Positions 17,487 through 25,900 of a stretch of DNA of 64,000 nucleotides are shown in pieces. The notes under the pieces were generated by a model. It was not told the DNA's origin. It saw only the letters and a program-made list of their open reading frames with translations, and did not search any database. Source of the stretch: Streptomyces sp. ISL-11. GTDB taxonomy: Bacteria; Actinomycetota; Actinomycetes; Streptomycetales; Streptomycetaceae. Both the position numbers and the translations under genes were made by a program. The stretch's first letter is position 1. Every line of letters starts with the position of its first letter. The DNA lies in contig NZ_JAGGOL010000008.1 in the NCBI RefSeq assembly GCF_018614525.1, forward strand, positions 1 to 64,000, read 5' to 3'.

Positions 17487-19067
17487 ATGCCCGTCGCACA
17501 GCGCGCACCCGCCCCGGCCGCCGCCCCGGTGCCGCGCGCACGGCTGCGCGACGAGCCGGCCGCCGCCCCGGGCACCGGCCGCTTCTGGCCCGGCCTGCTG
17601 CCCTTCCTCGCCGTCCTGGCCGTCGTCACCCGGCTGCCGTCCTTCGCCCGCCCCTTGTGGAACCCCGACGAGGGCTTCCTCGCCACCGAGGCCCGGATGC
17701 TCACCCAGGGCGCCGTCCTCTACCGCACCGTCGTCGACCGCAAGCCGCCCGTGCTGCCCTGGCTCTACGAACTGTGCTTCACCCTCTTCGGCGACGGCTC
17801 ACTGCTGCCGCTGAAGGCCCTCGCGGTCCTCGCCCAGCTGCTGACGGCCGTGCTGCTGGCCTCCCTCGCCCGCCGCCGCTGGGGCGAGCGCGCGGGCCGC
17901 ACGGCCGGGGCCCTGTATCTGCTGGTGTCCATCGGGCTGGCCCCCGAGGACGCGCAGGCCGCCGCCTTCGAGGTGTTCATGGTGCCGTGGACGGTCGCGG
18001 CCATGTGGTGCGCCGACCGCGGCCGCTGGGGCGCCGCCGGGCTGGCCGTTGCGGCGGCGATGCTCACCAAGCAGACCGGGGGAGCGGTCCTCGCGCCCGT
18101 CCTCCTGCTGCTGTGGACGGCGCGCGGCCGCGCCGCGGGCGCGGCCGCCCTCACGCTCGGCGCCGTGCTGCCGGTGGCCGCCGTCGCCTGCGTCACCGGC
18201 CCCGCCCGGCTGCTGTTCTGGTCGGTGACCGGCTCGGGCACGTACGCCTCCGTCGCCGGCTCCGTGCTGCTCGCGATCGACCGGGCCGCCGCCAACGCCT
18301 CCGTCGTCTGCCTCGCCTGCGCGGGCCTGCTCGTGCCGGCCGGCGCCCTGGTGCTCGCCCGCCGCCGCGCCGCGCCGCCCGAACTGTGGCTGTGGCTCGC
18401 CGCCTCCGCCGTCGCCGTCGCGACCGGCTTCCACTTCTTCGGCCACTACTACCTCCAGCTCCTGCCGCCGCTCGCCCTCCTCGGCACGTGTGCGCTGTGC
18501 TCACTACCCCGGCGCATGCTGCTGACGGCGGGCGGACTGTCGGTGCTCTCCTGCGGCTGGTTCCTGTGCTGGGGCTTCACCGGCGAACCGCCCGACCTGC
18601 CGCACTCCGTGAAGGTGGCCCGCGCCGTCCGCGAGCGCACCGCGCCCACCGCCCGCGTGCTCTTCTGGGGCATGCACCCCGAGCAGTACTGGCTCGCCGG
18701 CCGGCCGCCCGCCGGCCGCTTCCTGACCGCCGGGCTGCTCACCAACTACAGCGGCGGGCGCGGCCCTTCACGCGTCGGCGAGGCGTACGGGGTACCGGGC
18801 TCCTGGCCCGTCTTCCGGCGCGAGCTGCGCCGCCGCCCGCCCGAACTCATCGTCGACGACTCGCGCGGCAAGCCCTACGCGCCGTCCCGCCTGCCCTCGC
18901 TGCGAGCCGTCCTCGAGCGGTCCTACGAGCGGGTGGGCGCGGCCGACGGCGCGGTGCTGTACGTGCGGATCCCCGACCCGCCGGCGCTCACGGCCGGACC
19001 GCGCGCGGCCCCGCGACCTCCGCCCCCAGCGCCCGTACCCGCGCGCGCAGCTCCCGGTCGGCGGTGA
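17487..19067 (+). CDS. ArnT/PMT-like integral membrane glycosyltransferase
   Basis: About 526 residues, with a Pro/Ala-rich N-terminus, then about ten hydrophobic segments (residues 40-370) and a soluble C-terminal domain. The loop after the first membrane helix reads PLWNPDEGFLATEARMLTQG, the acidic DE motif of GT-C fold glycosyltransferases that use polyprenyl-phosphate sugars. VLPWLYELCFTLFGDG follows as in the family. Likely transfers a sugar to an extracellular acceptor; donor and acceptor unknown. ATG 17487 chosen; a TTG at 17478 is possible and no strong ribosome binding site is seen. Its last 80 bp overlap the convergent nuclease-like gene, and its C-terminus (PRAAPRPPPPAPVPARAAPGRR) is low-complexity there. 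Confidence 0.8.
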   Translation: MPVAQRAPAPAAAPVPRARLRDEPAAAPGTGRFWPGLLPFLAVLAVVTRLPSFARPLWNPDEGFLATEARMLTQGAVLYRTVVDRKPPVLPWLYELCFTLFGDGSLLPLKALAVLAQLLTAVLLASLARRRWGERAGRTAGALYLLVSIGLAPEDAQAAAFEVFMVPWTVAAMWCADRGRWGAAGLAVAAAMLTKQTGGAVLAPVLLLLWTARGRAAGAAALTLGAVLPVAAVACVTGPARLLFWSVTGSGTYASVAGSVLLAIDRAAANASVVCLACAGLLVPAGALVLARRRAAPPELWLWLAASAVAVATGFHFFGHYYLQLLPPLALLGTCALCSLPRRMLLTAGGLSVLSCGWFLCWGFTGEPPDLPHSVKVARAVRERTAPTARVLFWGMHPEQYWLAGRPPAGRFLTAGLLTNYSGGRGPSRVGEAYGVPGSWPVFRRELRRRPPELIVDDSRGKPYAPSRLPSLRAVLERSYERVGAADGAVLYVRIPDPPALTAGPRAAPRPPPPAPVPARAAPGRR

Positions 19068-19386
19068 CGACCACGCAGCGGCGTCCCGGCTCCCGTTCCG
19101 CCACCACCTCCACGATCCGGTCGTCGCCGCTGCCGTCCGCCGACTCGACCCGTACGCCCGGCACCGGTTCCACGCCGCGCGCGGCGCCCTCCACCACCAT
19201 CACGATCTCCGGAGGGGCCGTCAGGGGCGGTTCCACGGAGTCCGCCGGCAGCACCGGCTCGTCGGCCGCCGCGCGGGCGGCGAGCCGGTCGCGCAACTTC
19301 TCCGCCGCGCCCCGGCGGTCGCGCCACCAGCCGTCGGGCACCGATCCGACGACATTCGCGGCGTCCACGACGAGGAGAGCGCTCAT
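18988..19386 (-). CDS. small PIN/NYN-like nuclease-type protein
   Basis: 132 residues. The N-terminus ALLVVDAANVVGSVPDGWW carries the Asp and Asn typical of PIN/NYN nucleases. An acidic segment (SADGSGDDRIVEVV) and the C-terminal VVTADRELRARVRALGAEV follow, as in NYN-type RNases that close the active site with Asp residues. The RNase role is inferred from motifs; Streptomyces homologues are usually annotated only as hypothetical or NTP-pyrophosphohydrolase-like. ATG with GGGAGG eight bases upstream. Convergent with, and overlapping by 80 bp, the membrane glycosyltransferase gene. Confidence 0.75.
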   Translation of the reverse strand: MSALLVVDAANVVGSVPDGWWRDRRGAAEKLRDRLAARAAADEPVLPADSVEPPLTAPPEIVMVVEGAARGVEPVPGVRVESADGSGDDRIVEVVAEREPGRRCVVVTADRELRARVRALGAEVAGPRAVRP

Positions 19387-19515
19387 GCGCACAGCCTCCC
19401 ACGGCGCTTCCGGGCGGAATCGGCGGACCCGCTCGATGTTATTGTCGAGGGTCGACAAACGGGGTCCGCGCGACGCGCAAACGAGCCCGCGTGTGAGAAA
19501 GGCTGGCAGCGAGTC

Positions 19516-20598
19516 ATGGCAGTGCGTACGGCCACCCCGGTAACCGGCTGGCTCCTGCGGGGCGGCGACGGCCGCCTGACGGCCTGGGCGCCGGCTGAGG
19601 GCGGCGTGGTCCGCTGGACCGAGACGCGGCCCGGCGGCCCCGAGTGGAGCGGCCCGGAGCTGCTGTCCGCGCCCGGCCTGGAGCCGTACCTCTCCATAGC
19701 GCGCACCGCGCAGGGCTATGCGTACCTCGCGGGCGTGCGCCGCCGCGTCGTCCAGAGCGACGAGGGGGACCGCACCGAGACCGAGGTGGTCTACGCTACG
19801 CAGTTCCAGTCGGGCCGGCCGCTGACCAACTGGCGGTCGGTGGGCACCCCGCACGGCCAGGACCGGCAGCGGGCCGACCAGATCGGCGTCCCCGCGGCGG
19901 TCGTCGACTCCACCGGCCTCCACCTCTTCGTCCGCAACTCCGGCGGCGGGGTGTGCGGGCGGCGCATGGACGCGCGCGGGATCTGGGGCCCCTGGGCGGA
20001 CCTGAAGGGCAGTCACGTCCTCGACAGCCTCTCGGCCGGCGCGACGCCCGACGGGCGGGTCGAACTCCTCGCCCCCGCCGCCGAGTTCGTGCTGCGCTGG
20101 CGCCAGGAGCAACCCGGCGGTCCGCTGCGGCGCGCCCGCAACATCCCCGCCAAGCCCGCGGCCTGCTCCTCCACGTCGGCGCCCACCGGCGACGACCGCG
20201 TCACCCACTTCTGGCGGGAGGACGCCGACTCCGCGCTCCACGTGCTGCCGCCGGACACGGACACCGCCGGTGACGCCGAGCCCGCGGCCGTCTCCCTGGG
20301 CACCACCGGCACCGGCCCCGTCGCCGCGCTGCACACGATGCTCGACGGCCACGACTGCACCGTCCTGGCGCAGCGTGCCGCCTCCGGACTGCCGGCGCTC
20401 GCCGCGTTCCCCAGCGGCGACGAGACGGTGGGCGCGCAGTGGTCGGAGACGGGCGAGGAGTTCTCGGGAGCACCGGCGCTGGCGCTCGACGCGCGCGGAC
20501 GGGTGGTGGTGGCGGTGCTGGGCATGGACGGGCGTCTGCGCGTCGCCCGGCAGCGGGCCGGTGCGGGTCTGGTCATGGGGGATTGGGTGCGGGTCTGA
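19516..20598 (+). CDS. propeller-like repeat protein of unknown function
   Basis: 360 residues with no signal peptide. The chain repeats short units that read as a beta-propeller or lectin-like fold: TGWLLRGGDGRLTAWAP, LHLFVRNSGGGVCGRRM, GPWADLKG, VTHFWREDADSALHVL and GAPALALDARGRVVVAVLGMDGRLRVAR. Such units (W or F before a D-G turn) occur in tachylectin/PLL-like lectins and sialidase-like propellers. No catalytic motif is seen. ATG with GAAAGGCTGG upstream. It starts 129 bp after, and divergent from, the nuclease-like gene; function unknown. Confidence 0.7.
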   Translation: MAVRTATPVTGWLLRGGDGRLTAWAPAEGGVVRWTETRPGGPEWSGPELLSAPGLEPYLSIARTAQGYAYLAGVRRRVVQSDEGDRTETEVVYATQFQSGRPLTNWRSVGTPHGQDRQRADQIGVPAAVVDSTGLHLFVRNSGGGVCGRRMDARGIWGPWADLKGSHVLDSLSAGATPDGRVELLAPAAEFVLRWRQEQPGGPLRRARNIPAKPAACSSTSAPTGDDRVTHFWREDADSALHVLPPDTDTAGDAEPAAVSLGTTGTGPVAALHTMLDGHDCTVLAQRAASGLPALAAFPSGDETVGAQWSETGEEFSGAPALALDARGRVVVAVLGMDGRLRVARQRAGAGLVMGDWVRV

Positions 20599-20656
20599 GG
20601 GTGGGCCTCTTCCCCCACCCCACCCCGGACGGGCTTGAGGGGCGGCCGGGCTTTCC

Positions 20657-21739
20657 TTACAGCCGCTTCGCGCTGCGCAGGCCCGCCGCGTAGAAGCCGT
20701 TGCCGTCCAGGCGGGCCGTGCCGCCCTTGTCGCCGAAGGTCGGGCCGTTGGCCTCCTCGCGGCTGGAGATGAAGCGCGGCTTGCCGTCCGTGTCCAGGCC
20801 CAGGTAGATGCCGACGTGGTCGAGACGCTCGCCGGTGCGCTTGTCGATCTCGAAGAAGACCAGGTCGCCCGGCTGGAGCCGGTCCGTGGCCTCGGGCCGC
20901 TTCCCGGTCAGCTCCAGCACCGGCACACCGGGGGAGAGGCGGGCCATGCCGTCGGCGGTCCGCGGCAGGCCGTCGCCCTTGACGTCCTTGCCCATCAGCG
21001 GATAGCGCGCCCGGTAGCCGAAGACGGTGCGGACGAAGCCCGAGCAGTCCATCGAGCGCAGCCGCTGCGCCTCGGGACGCTCGACGGTGCCGTCCCGGAA
21101 GGTGTACGGAATACCCAGGTAGTCGTAGAAATCGGACTGCTCCAGGCGCATGTCGCCCGCCTCGGAGCCCTTCGGGTTCACCGGCCCGAACTGCGCGTCA
21201 CCGGCATAGGCCAGGCCCCGGACGTCCTTCTTCTGCGGGGCGCCCTCCAGGTAGTCCATGGAGAACGCCAGGACGTCGGGCTCCTTGCTGCCGAGGTACG
21301 CCCCGAACCACTCCGTGAACCACGCGGCCTTCTCCGAGCCTTCCTTCCACGCCTGCGGCAGCAGCCGCACCCAGCTGTCCGTGGTCACCTTGGCGGAGGT
21401 GTACTTCGGCTCGGTGAACGTACGGCTGGGGCCGGTGAGGACCGCGGTGCGGGCGCCGTCGGTGAGGGTGGCCAGGACCGAGCCGTCCGCGGCGCGCACG
21501 ACCGTACGGGCGGGGCTGGCGAGGCGCTCGTAGCGGCGCTCGCCGGTCATCGCCTTGGCGCCCGCGGTGGGCGCGGAGCCGCCCACGGACCGCACCGGAG
21601 GCGCGGCGTCGGGCTGCTTGTCGCGCAGCTCGACGGTGAGGTACGCGCTGGCGCCGAGCAGACCGAGCACGACCAGCGTGTGCACCGCGCGGCGGCGGGA
21701 CGGGCCCTGCTTCTTGCGGTCCTTCGTCTTGCGGGACAT
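20657..21739 (-). CDS. NlpC/P60-family cell-envelope hydrolase in the pgs operon
   Basis: 360 residues: a basic N-terminus, one membrane anchor or signal (AVHTLVVLGLLGASAYLTV, about 19-37), an SH3b-like middle region, and a C-terminal NlpC/P60 peptidase with Cys232 (SMDCSGFVRTVFGYR) and His308 (GDLVFFEIDK...DHVGIYLG). The family cleaves gamma-D-glutamyl bonds in peptidoglycan, and some members (PgdS of Bacillus) cleave poly-gamma-glutamate. Its position 34 bp after pgsC suggests release or trimming of the polymer (inference). ATG 21739 with GGAG ten bases upstream is preferred to the TTG at 21763. Last gene of the leftward operon. Confidence 0.85.
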   Translation of the reverse strand: MSRKTKDRKKQGPSRRRAVHTLVVLGLLGASAYLTVELRDKQPDAAPPVRSVGGSAPTAGAKAMTGERRYERLASPARTVVRAADGSVLATLTDGARTAVLTGPSRTFTEPKYTSAKVTTDSWVRLLPQAWKEGSEKAAWFTEWFGAYLGSKEPDVLAFSMDYLEGAPQKKDVRGLAYAGDAQFGPVNPKGSEAGDMRLEQSDFYDYLGIPYTFRDGTVERPEAQRLRSMDCSGFVRTVFGYRARYPLMGKDVKGDGLPRTADGMARLSPGVPVLELTGKRPEATDRLQPGDLVFFEIDKRTGERLDHVGIYLGLDTDGKPRFISSREEANGPTFGDKGGTARLDGNGFYAAGLRSAKRL

Positions 21740-21773
21740 GAGGCTGCGCTCCGTGGGGGTCAAAAAAGGGGGA

Positions 21774-22256
21774 TCAGGCGGTGGGCATGAAGCCGAGCAG
21801 GATGCCGGCGGTGAGCACGACGTAGTTGGCCAGCGACACCGTGCCCGTGGCCAGCAGTGTCGCCCCGCGGGGCTGGCGCACCAGCTGATAGGCGATCAGA
21901 CCGGGCACGATGAAGCCGAGGGTCTGGTTGGCGTACATCAGCGGGAACTGCTGCTGGAGGATGACGTACAGGGTCGCCTGGAGCACCACGCCGGTGAGCA
22001 CGACCGCGGCGAACAGCCGCTTGCCGTAGAGGATGACGTACCGCTGGAGCAGCAGCGTGGACAGGTACGTCAGCACGGTGATGCCGACGACCATGGCCGC
22101 GCGCTGGAGGTCCTCGACCAGGGTGAGGGCCAGCCAGCCGGGGGTGATCATGCCGCCGGGGGAGAGGTTGGTGGTGAGGTAGCAGACCAGCGAGAACAGC
22201 AGGCCCAGGGCGATCCCGATGGCGGCGATCTCCGGGGTGAGGACGGCGGGGATCAA
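21774..22256 (-). CDS. pgsC: poly-gamma-glutamate biosynthesis protein PgsC/CapC
   Basis: 160-residue membrane protein with about five hydrophobic helices. It carries the CapC signature LTTNLSPGGMITPGWLAL near residue 30 and FPLMYANQTLGFIVPGLIAYQLVRQ later. It pairs with PgsB to make and pass the gamma-linked glutamate chain through the membrane. TTG start with AGGAG seven bases upstream; the start overlaps the pgsB stop by 4 bp, so translation is coupled. In pgsB-bearing genomes PgsC is always adjacent. Confidence 0.9.
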   Translation of the reverse strand: MIPAVLTPEIAAIGIALGLLFSLVCYLTTNLSPGGMITPGWLALTLVEDLQRAAMVVGITVLTYLSTLLLQRYVILYGKRLFAAVVLTGVVLQATLYVILQQQFPLMYANQTLGFIVPGLIAYQLVRQPRGATLLATGTVSLANYVVLTAGILLGFMPTA

Positions 22257-23461
22257 CGGAGCTCTCCTGAAGTCTGCGGTTCGTCGGTGGGCAGTTCGGC
22301 CAGCCGCTCCAGCAGCAGCTCGCCCTGGCCGTGGATGTTGCCGATGGCCACGAGCGAGGCGCCGGGTCCGAGCCGGCCCAGGATCTCGTTCTCCAGTTCG
22401 GCCGCGTCGCGGCGGTCGCCGCCGAGGTCGACGACCCGCTCGCGCCACTCGGCGGGGATCGCGTCGTGGGCGCTCTTTGTGGGGTGGCCGATCAGGAAGA
22501 CGGAGTCGGGGGCCAGCCGGGGGATGATCTCGCCCATCTGGCCGTTGCGCTCGACGCGGTCGGGGCGGCAGTTGATCAGTACGTGCAGGGGGCGGTCGAC
22601 GGCGCCGAGGCTCAGCAGCTGCTCGACGTTCATCAGGGTCGACTCGGGGTCGTTGGCCGCGAAGATGTTGGCGAAGCGGAAGGGCATGCCCTCGCGGGTG
22701 CGGTAGCGCTCCACCGACAGCACACCGGGGTCCGGCGGCGCGTCGTACATCCCGCGCAGCGCGGTGGCCCGGTCGACGCCGAGCAGCTCGGCGACGGCCA
22801 GCGCGATGGCCACGTTCTCCTTGAACGTGAACCAGCTGAAGCCCCGCAGCTCGGCGTCGCTGACGGTCTCCGGGTCCACGGCAATGAGCCTGCAGTCGCG
22901 CTTGGCGGCCTCCTCGCGCAGGATGTGCAGCCGGTCGCGCTCGGCCGTCACACAGATCCCGCCGTGCGGCATGGACCGGCTCAGCGACCGGGCGACGTCG
23001 TCGAGGGTCGGCCCCATCTCGGCGAGGTGGTCCTCGCGGACGTTGCACAGGACGCCGATGGTGCTGCGGATCAGCTTGGTCTGGTTGACCTCCTGGAGCG
23101 CGGGCATGACGGCCATGCACTCGATCACCAGGGCGTGCGGGCGGTAGGCGGCGGCGCGCCGGACGATGCCGATCTGCTCGACGACGTTGGCGATGCCGAA
23201 CTTGCGGTAGACCGGCTCCTCGGTGGCGTCGGGGTGGATGAAGCGCGCCGCCGTTCCCGTGGTCTTGGCGACGGTGATCAGCCCGCCGCCGCGCAGCGCG
23301 CCCGCGCACAGCCGGGTGATGGAGCTCTTGCCGCGGATGCCGTTGATGAGCACCCGGGTGGGGATGAGGTCCAGGTTGGTGAAGTGGCGGCGTTGTTCGA
23401 TGACCCCGGCGACCAGCACGATCGCGCAGCAGATCACCAGGACCGTGTAGAGGAAGAGCAC
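22253..23461 (-). CDS. pgsB: poly-gamma-glutamate synthase PgsB/CapB
   Basis: 402-residue ATP-dependent amide ligase of the Mur-ligase-like CapB family. An N-terminal membrane helix (LFLYTVLVICCAIVLVAGVI) precedes the P-loop-like GIRGKSSITRLCAGALR, then EPVYRKFGIANVVEQ, LCNVREDHLAEMGPT and a C-terminal domain. It activates the growing chain with ATP and adds glutamate through gamma bonds (family knowledge). GTG start 3 bp after the stop of the sensor-like gene, with a GGAAGGAA site inside that gene's end. The PgsA/CapA partner is not in this window. Confidence 0.9.
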   Translation of the reverse strand: MLFLYTVLVICCAIVLVAGVIEQRRHFTNLDLIPTRVLINGIRGKSSITRLCAGALRGGGLITVAKTTGTAARFIHPDATEEPVYRKFGIANVVEQIGIVRRAAAYRPHALVIECMAVMPALQEVNQTKLIRSTIGVLCNVREDHLAEMGPTLDDVARSLSRSMPHGGICVTAERDRLHILREEAAKRDCRLIAVDPETVSDAELRGFSWFTFKENVAIALAVAELLGVDRATALRGMYDAPPDPGVLSVERYRTREGMPFRFANIFAANDPESTLMNVEQLLSLGAVDRPLHVLINCRPDRVERNGQMGEIIPRLAPDSVFLIGHPTKSAHDAIPAEWRERVVDLGGDRRDAAELENEILGRLGPGASLVAIGNIHGQGELLLERLAELPTDEPQTSGELR

Positions 23462-23464
23462 GGG

Positions 23465-25672
23465 TCAGTTCCTTCCGAAGGGTCGCGCCAGCCGCTGCCG
23501 GATCAGTTCCAGGTTGCGTACGACCGCGCCCACCTCGTCGTGGTGCTGCGGGAAGAGGACGGTCTTGCGGTCACCGGTGGCCAGTGCCTCGGCCCGGTCG
23601 GCGAGGGCGCGCAGCGGGCGGATCACGATGATGTGCAGCCAGCCCAGGCAGGCGACGGCGGCGGTCACCCCGAGCAGGCCGGCGAGCATGGTGTGCCGCT
23701 CGGCGGTGTACTCGGGCAGCTCCAGCCAGGACGTCGGCTGTTCGCTCACGACCTGCCAGCCGAGGTCCTTGACGGCCCCGCCGCCGGTGAAGGGCGCGGC
23801 GGCCGCCAGGGAGGAGGAGCGCGAGGAGCGGTGCAGAATCGATTTTCCGTTGCTGTCCTTGCGGGCCTTGACCGCCAGGTCGTCCAGGTGACCGCCGGGC
23901 AGCTTGGAGAACGCGCGGAAGCCGTGCGGGCGGTCGGCGGCGATGATCCGGTGCTTGGCGTCGATCAGCCAGACCTGTCCGAGACCGGGCCGCGTCACCA
24001 TGGAGATCAGGAACTGCGGGTCGTACTCGCCGACCACCGTACGGCCCTTGCCGTCCGGCACGGCGGCGTAGGCGGCGACGGCCGGTTCCTTGCCGGAGGT
24101 GTTGAGCTGGGCGACGGAGTCCTCGTAGGGCTTGTGCCCGGCGGGGTGGCGCGGCGTGGCACCGGCCCGGGTGAGGACCGTGCCCGCACCGTCGAGCACG
24201 TACACCGAGCGGTAGCGCGGGTGCTCGCGCAGCGTCGTCTCCAGGACGGCCTTGTCGGCGCTGTCGTCCTTGCCGCCGCCCGCGCCGACGATCTGAGCGA
24301 CGGAGGCGACGTCGGCCCAGCCCTCGTTGAGCGCCTTGCGGACCCGGTCGGCGGCGGTGTCGGTACGGCGCCGCTGGTCCTCGACGAGCTGCTTGGGTAC
24401 GGTCACGCCGCCGCCGGCGCGGTTGAGCAGCAGCAGGAGGGGCGCGGCCCACGCGAGCAGCAGGACACCGCAGCAGATGACGGTGGCGCGGGTGCCGAAG
24501 CCGCCGCGGGCCCGGCCGGTGCGCCCCGGCGCGCGCTCACCGAGGCACTGGCGGCGCAGGCTCTCCAGGGCGGCGCCGACACGGGCCGGTTCGCGGCCGC
24601 GGAAGCTCCGGACGGGACGGTCGAGTTCGCCGCGGCCGAGCCGGCGGCTCTCCACGTAGAGCTGGAGCAGCGGCCGCTGGACCGTGCGCATGAGCACCCA
24701 GGTCACCAGCAGCGCCAGGAGAAGCAGGATGCCCCCGGCCACCAGGCCGAACGCCTGCGTCCGCACGGCGTGCGAGTCCTGCGTGACCTTGACCGAGGTG
24801 ATCACCGACAGGCCCAGGGCGCCGGCGGGGCTGCTCTCGCCGGGCGCGCGGGCGGCCGCCGCGTACCCCACGGCCGTACGGGTGTGGCCGCTGCCGCTCG
24901 TCCCCATCAGATGGCCGCTGGAACCGGGGTGGCCGCCGGGTTCGAAGGTCTTGGTGAAGTCCGCGGCGGCGGTCTTCGCGACCCGCTTGGCCCAGGACGT
25001 ACGGGCCACCGAGGGGCCGTCGCTGGCCAGGACGGTGCCGGCCGAGTCGACGACGAGCAGGGAACGGTTCTCGCCGGTGGAGATGCCGGGGACGTTCAGG
25101 GTGCCGGAGGCGACGAGCAGGCGCGGGCGCTTGTCGCCGCCGGCGCGCAGGGCGGCCACGACCAGCATCCGCGTCTCGCCCGAGCGCAGCCGCACCAGCT
25201 GCGGGCCGAGGGCGTCCTGCGCGTCGCTCTTGCCGGTGCCGCCGCTCTTGAGGACGGTGCCGAGGGGGATGTTCTCGCCGCGCGCGGCGAGCAGGGTGCC
25301 GTCGGCCGGGTCGATGACGGCGATGCCGCGCCACTTGCTGTAGACCTTGCCGAGCTTGTCGAGGATGGTGTCGGCGGGCACGGGTGCGGGGCCGGTGAAG
25401 AGGGCCGCCGCGCGCTGGAGGTCGGTGACGCTCTCGTCCAGCGAGGCCCGCAGCGACAGGGCGCCGTCCTCGGCCACGCGTTGCTGCGAGGTGAGCACCG
25501 CGGTGTCGGTCCCCGCCCGGTCGCGGTCGCCCAGCACCAGGGCCGTCGCCCCCGCCACGGCCAGCAGCAGGGCCAGCAGCGCGGCGATCGGGGGCCGGGC
25601 GCCTCCGAGGAGGGGCATGTCGGCGCGACGGCGCATCTTGCGCCGGCGCGTACCGCGCGGAGCGGACAACAT
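23465..25672 (-). CDS. double extracellular-sensor/HAMP membrane protein without kinase domain
   Basis: 735 residues with four membrane helices arranged as two tandem modules: helix (about 28-48), extracellular Cache-like domain, helix (about 312-335) and HAMP-like region (TVQRPLLQLYVESRRLGRGELDRPV); then helix (about 390-410), a second Cache-like domain (YRSVYVLDGAGTVLTRAGA), helix and a C-terminal HAMP (IVIRPLRALADRAEALATGDRKTVLF) ending at LIRQRLARPFGRN. No histidine kinase, methyl-accepting, cyclase or phosphatase domain follows. It likely senses an extracellular ligand and acts through PgsB/PgsC or an unlinked partner (inference). ATG 25672 with AAAGGAA upstream. First gene of the operon with pgsB, pgsC and the NlpC/P60 gene. 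Confidence 0.85.
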   Translation of the reverse strand: MLSAPRGTRRRKMRRRADMPLLGGARPPIAALLALLLAVAGATALVLGDRDRAGTDTAVLTSQQRVAEDGALSLRASLDESVTDLQRAAALFTGPAPVPADTILDKLGKVYSKWRGIAVIDPADGTLLAARGENIPLGTVLKSGGTGKSDAQDALGPQLVRLRSGETRMLVVAALRAGGDKRPRLLVASGTLNVPGISTGENRSLLVVDSAGTVLASDGPSVARTSWAKRVAKTAAADFTKTFEPGGHPGSSGHLMGTSGSGHTRTAVGYAAAARAPGESSPAGALGLSVITSVKVTQDSHAVRTQAFGLVAGGILLLLALLVTWVLMRTVQRPLLQLYVESRRLGRGELDRPVRSFRGREPARVGAALESLRRQCLGERAPGRTGRARGGFGTRATVICCGVLLLAWAAPLLLLLNRAGGGVTVPKQLVEDQRRRTDTAADRVRKALNEGWADVASVAQIVGAGGGKDDSADKAVLETTLREHPRYRSVYVLDGAGTVLTRAGATPRHPAGHKPYEDSVAQLNTSGKEPAVAAYAAVPDGKGRTVVGEYDPQFLISMVTRPGLGQVWLIDAKHRIIAADRPHGFRAFSKLPGGHLDDLAVKARKDSNGKSILHRSSRSSSLAAAAPFTGGGAVKDLGWQVVSEQPTSWLELPEYTAERHTMLAGLLGVTAAVACLGWLHIIVIRPLRALADRAEALATGDRKTVLFPQHHDEVGAVVRNLELIRQRLARPFGRN

Positions 25673-25762
25673 GATTCCTTTCGACCACGGCACGGGCTGG
25701 CCAGGACGACGGAATGCGTTGACTTGTCTGCGGCGCGTGCGGGTGAGGCGTGGAGCCGTTGA

Positions 25763-25791
25763 ATCCTAAGCAATAATCAAAGCGTTTCCAA
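25763..25791 (-). promoter_or_regulatory. likely promoter of the pgs operon
   Basis: On the minus strand TTGGAA and TAGGAT are separated by 17 bases, about 90 bp before the start codon of the sensor-like gene. The surroundings (25760-25795) are the most AT-rich stretch of the intergenic region. AAACGCTTT inside the spacer is a short inverted repeat. Confidence 0.5.
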
Positions 25792-25900
25792 AAGGCCGCT
25801 GGGACACGCCCTATGTACGTGCATCTGCCAGTGACATGACGTAAGGGCCGGTGAGGGCGTGAGGCGCAGCGGAGTGCCGTGGTGGGGCGCGTTGCCCGAC

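Noticed and set aside
21774..23309. Apparent PgsC with a 350-residue N-terminal extension (a PgsB-PgsC fusion)
   Set aside because: The extension is pgsB read in another frame. A TTG with AGGAG at 22256 gives a normal-length PgsC.
22331..25762. Open frame of over 1100 codons on the plus strand across the pgs genes
   Set aside because: It is the antisense shadow of GC-rich genes. The minus strand has recognisable PgsB and sensor domains with proper starts; the plus frame has only Gly/Val/Arg-rich low-complexity sequence.
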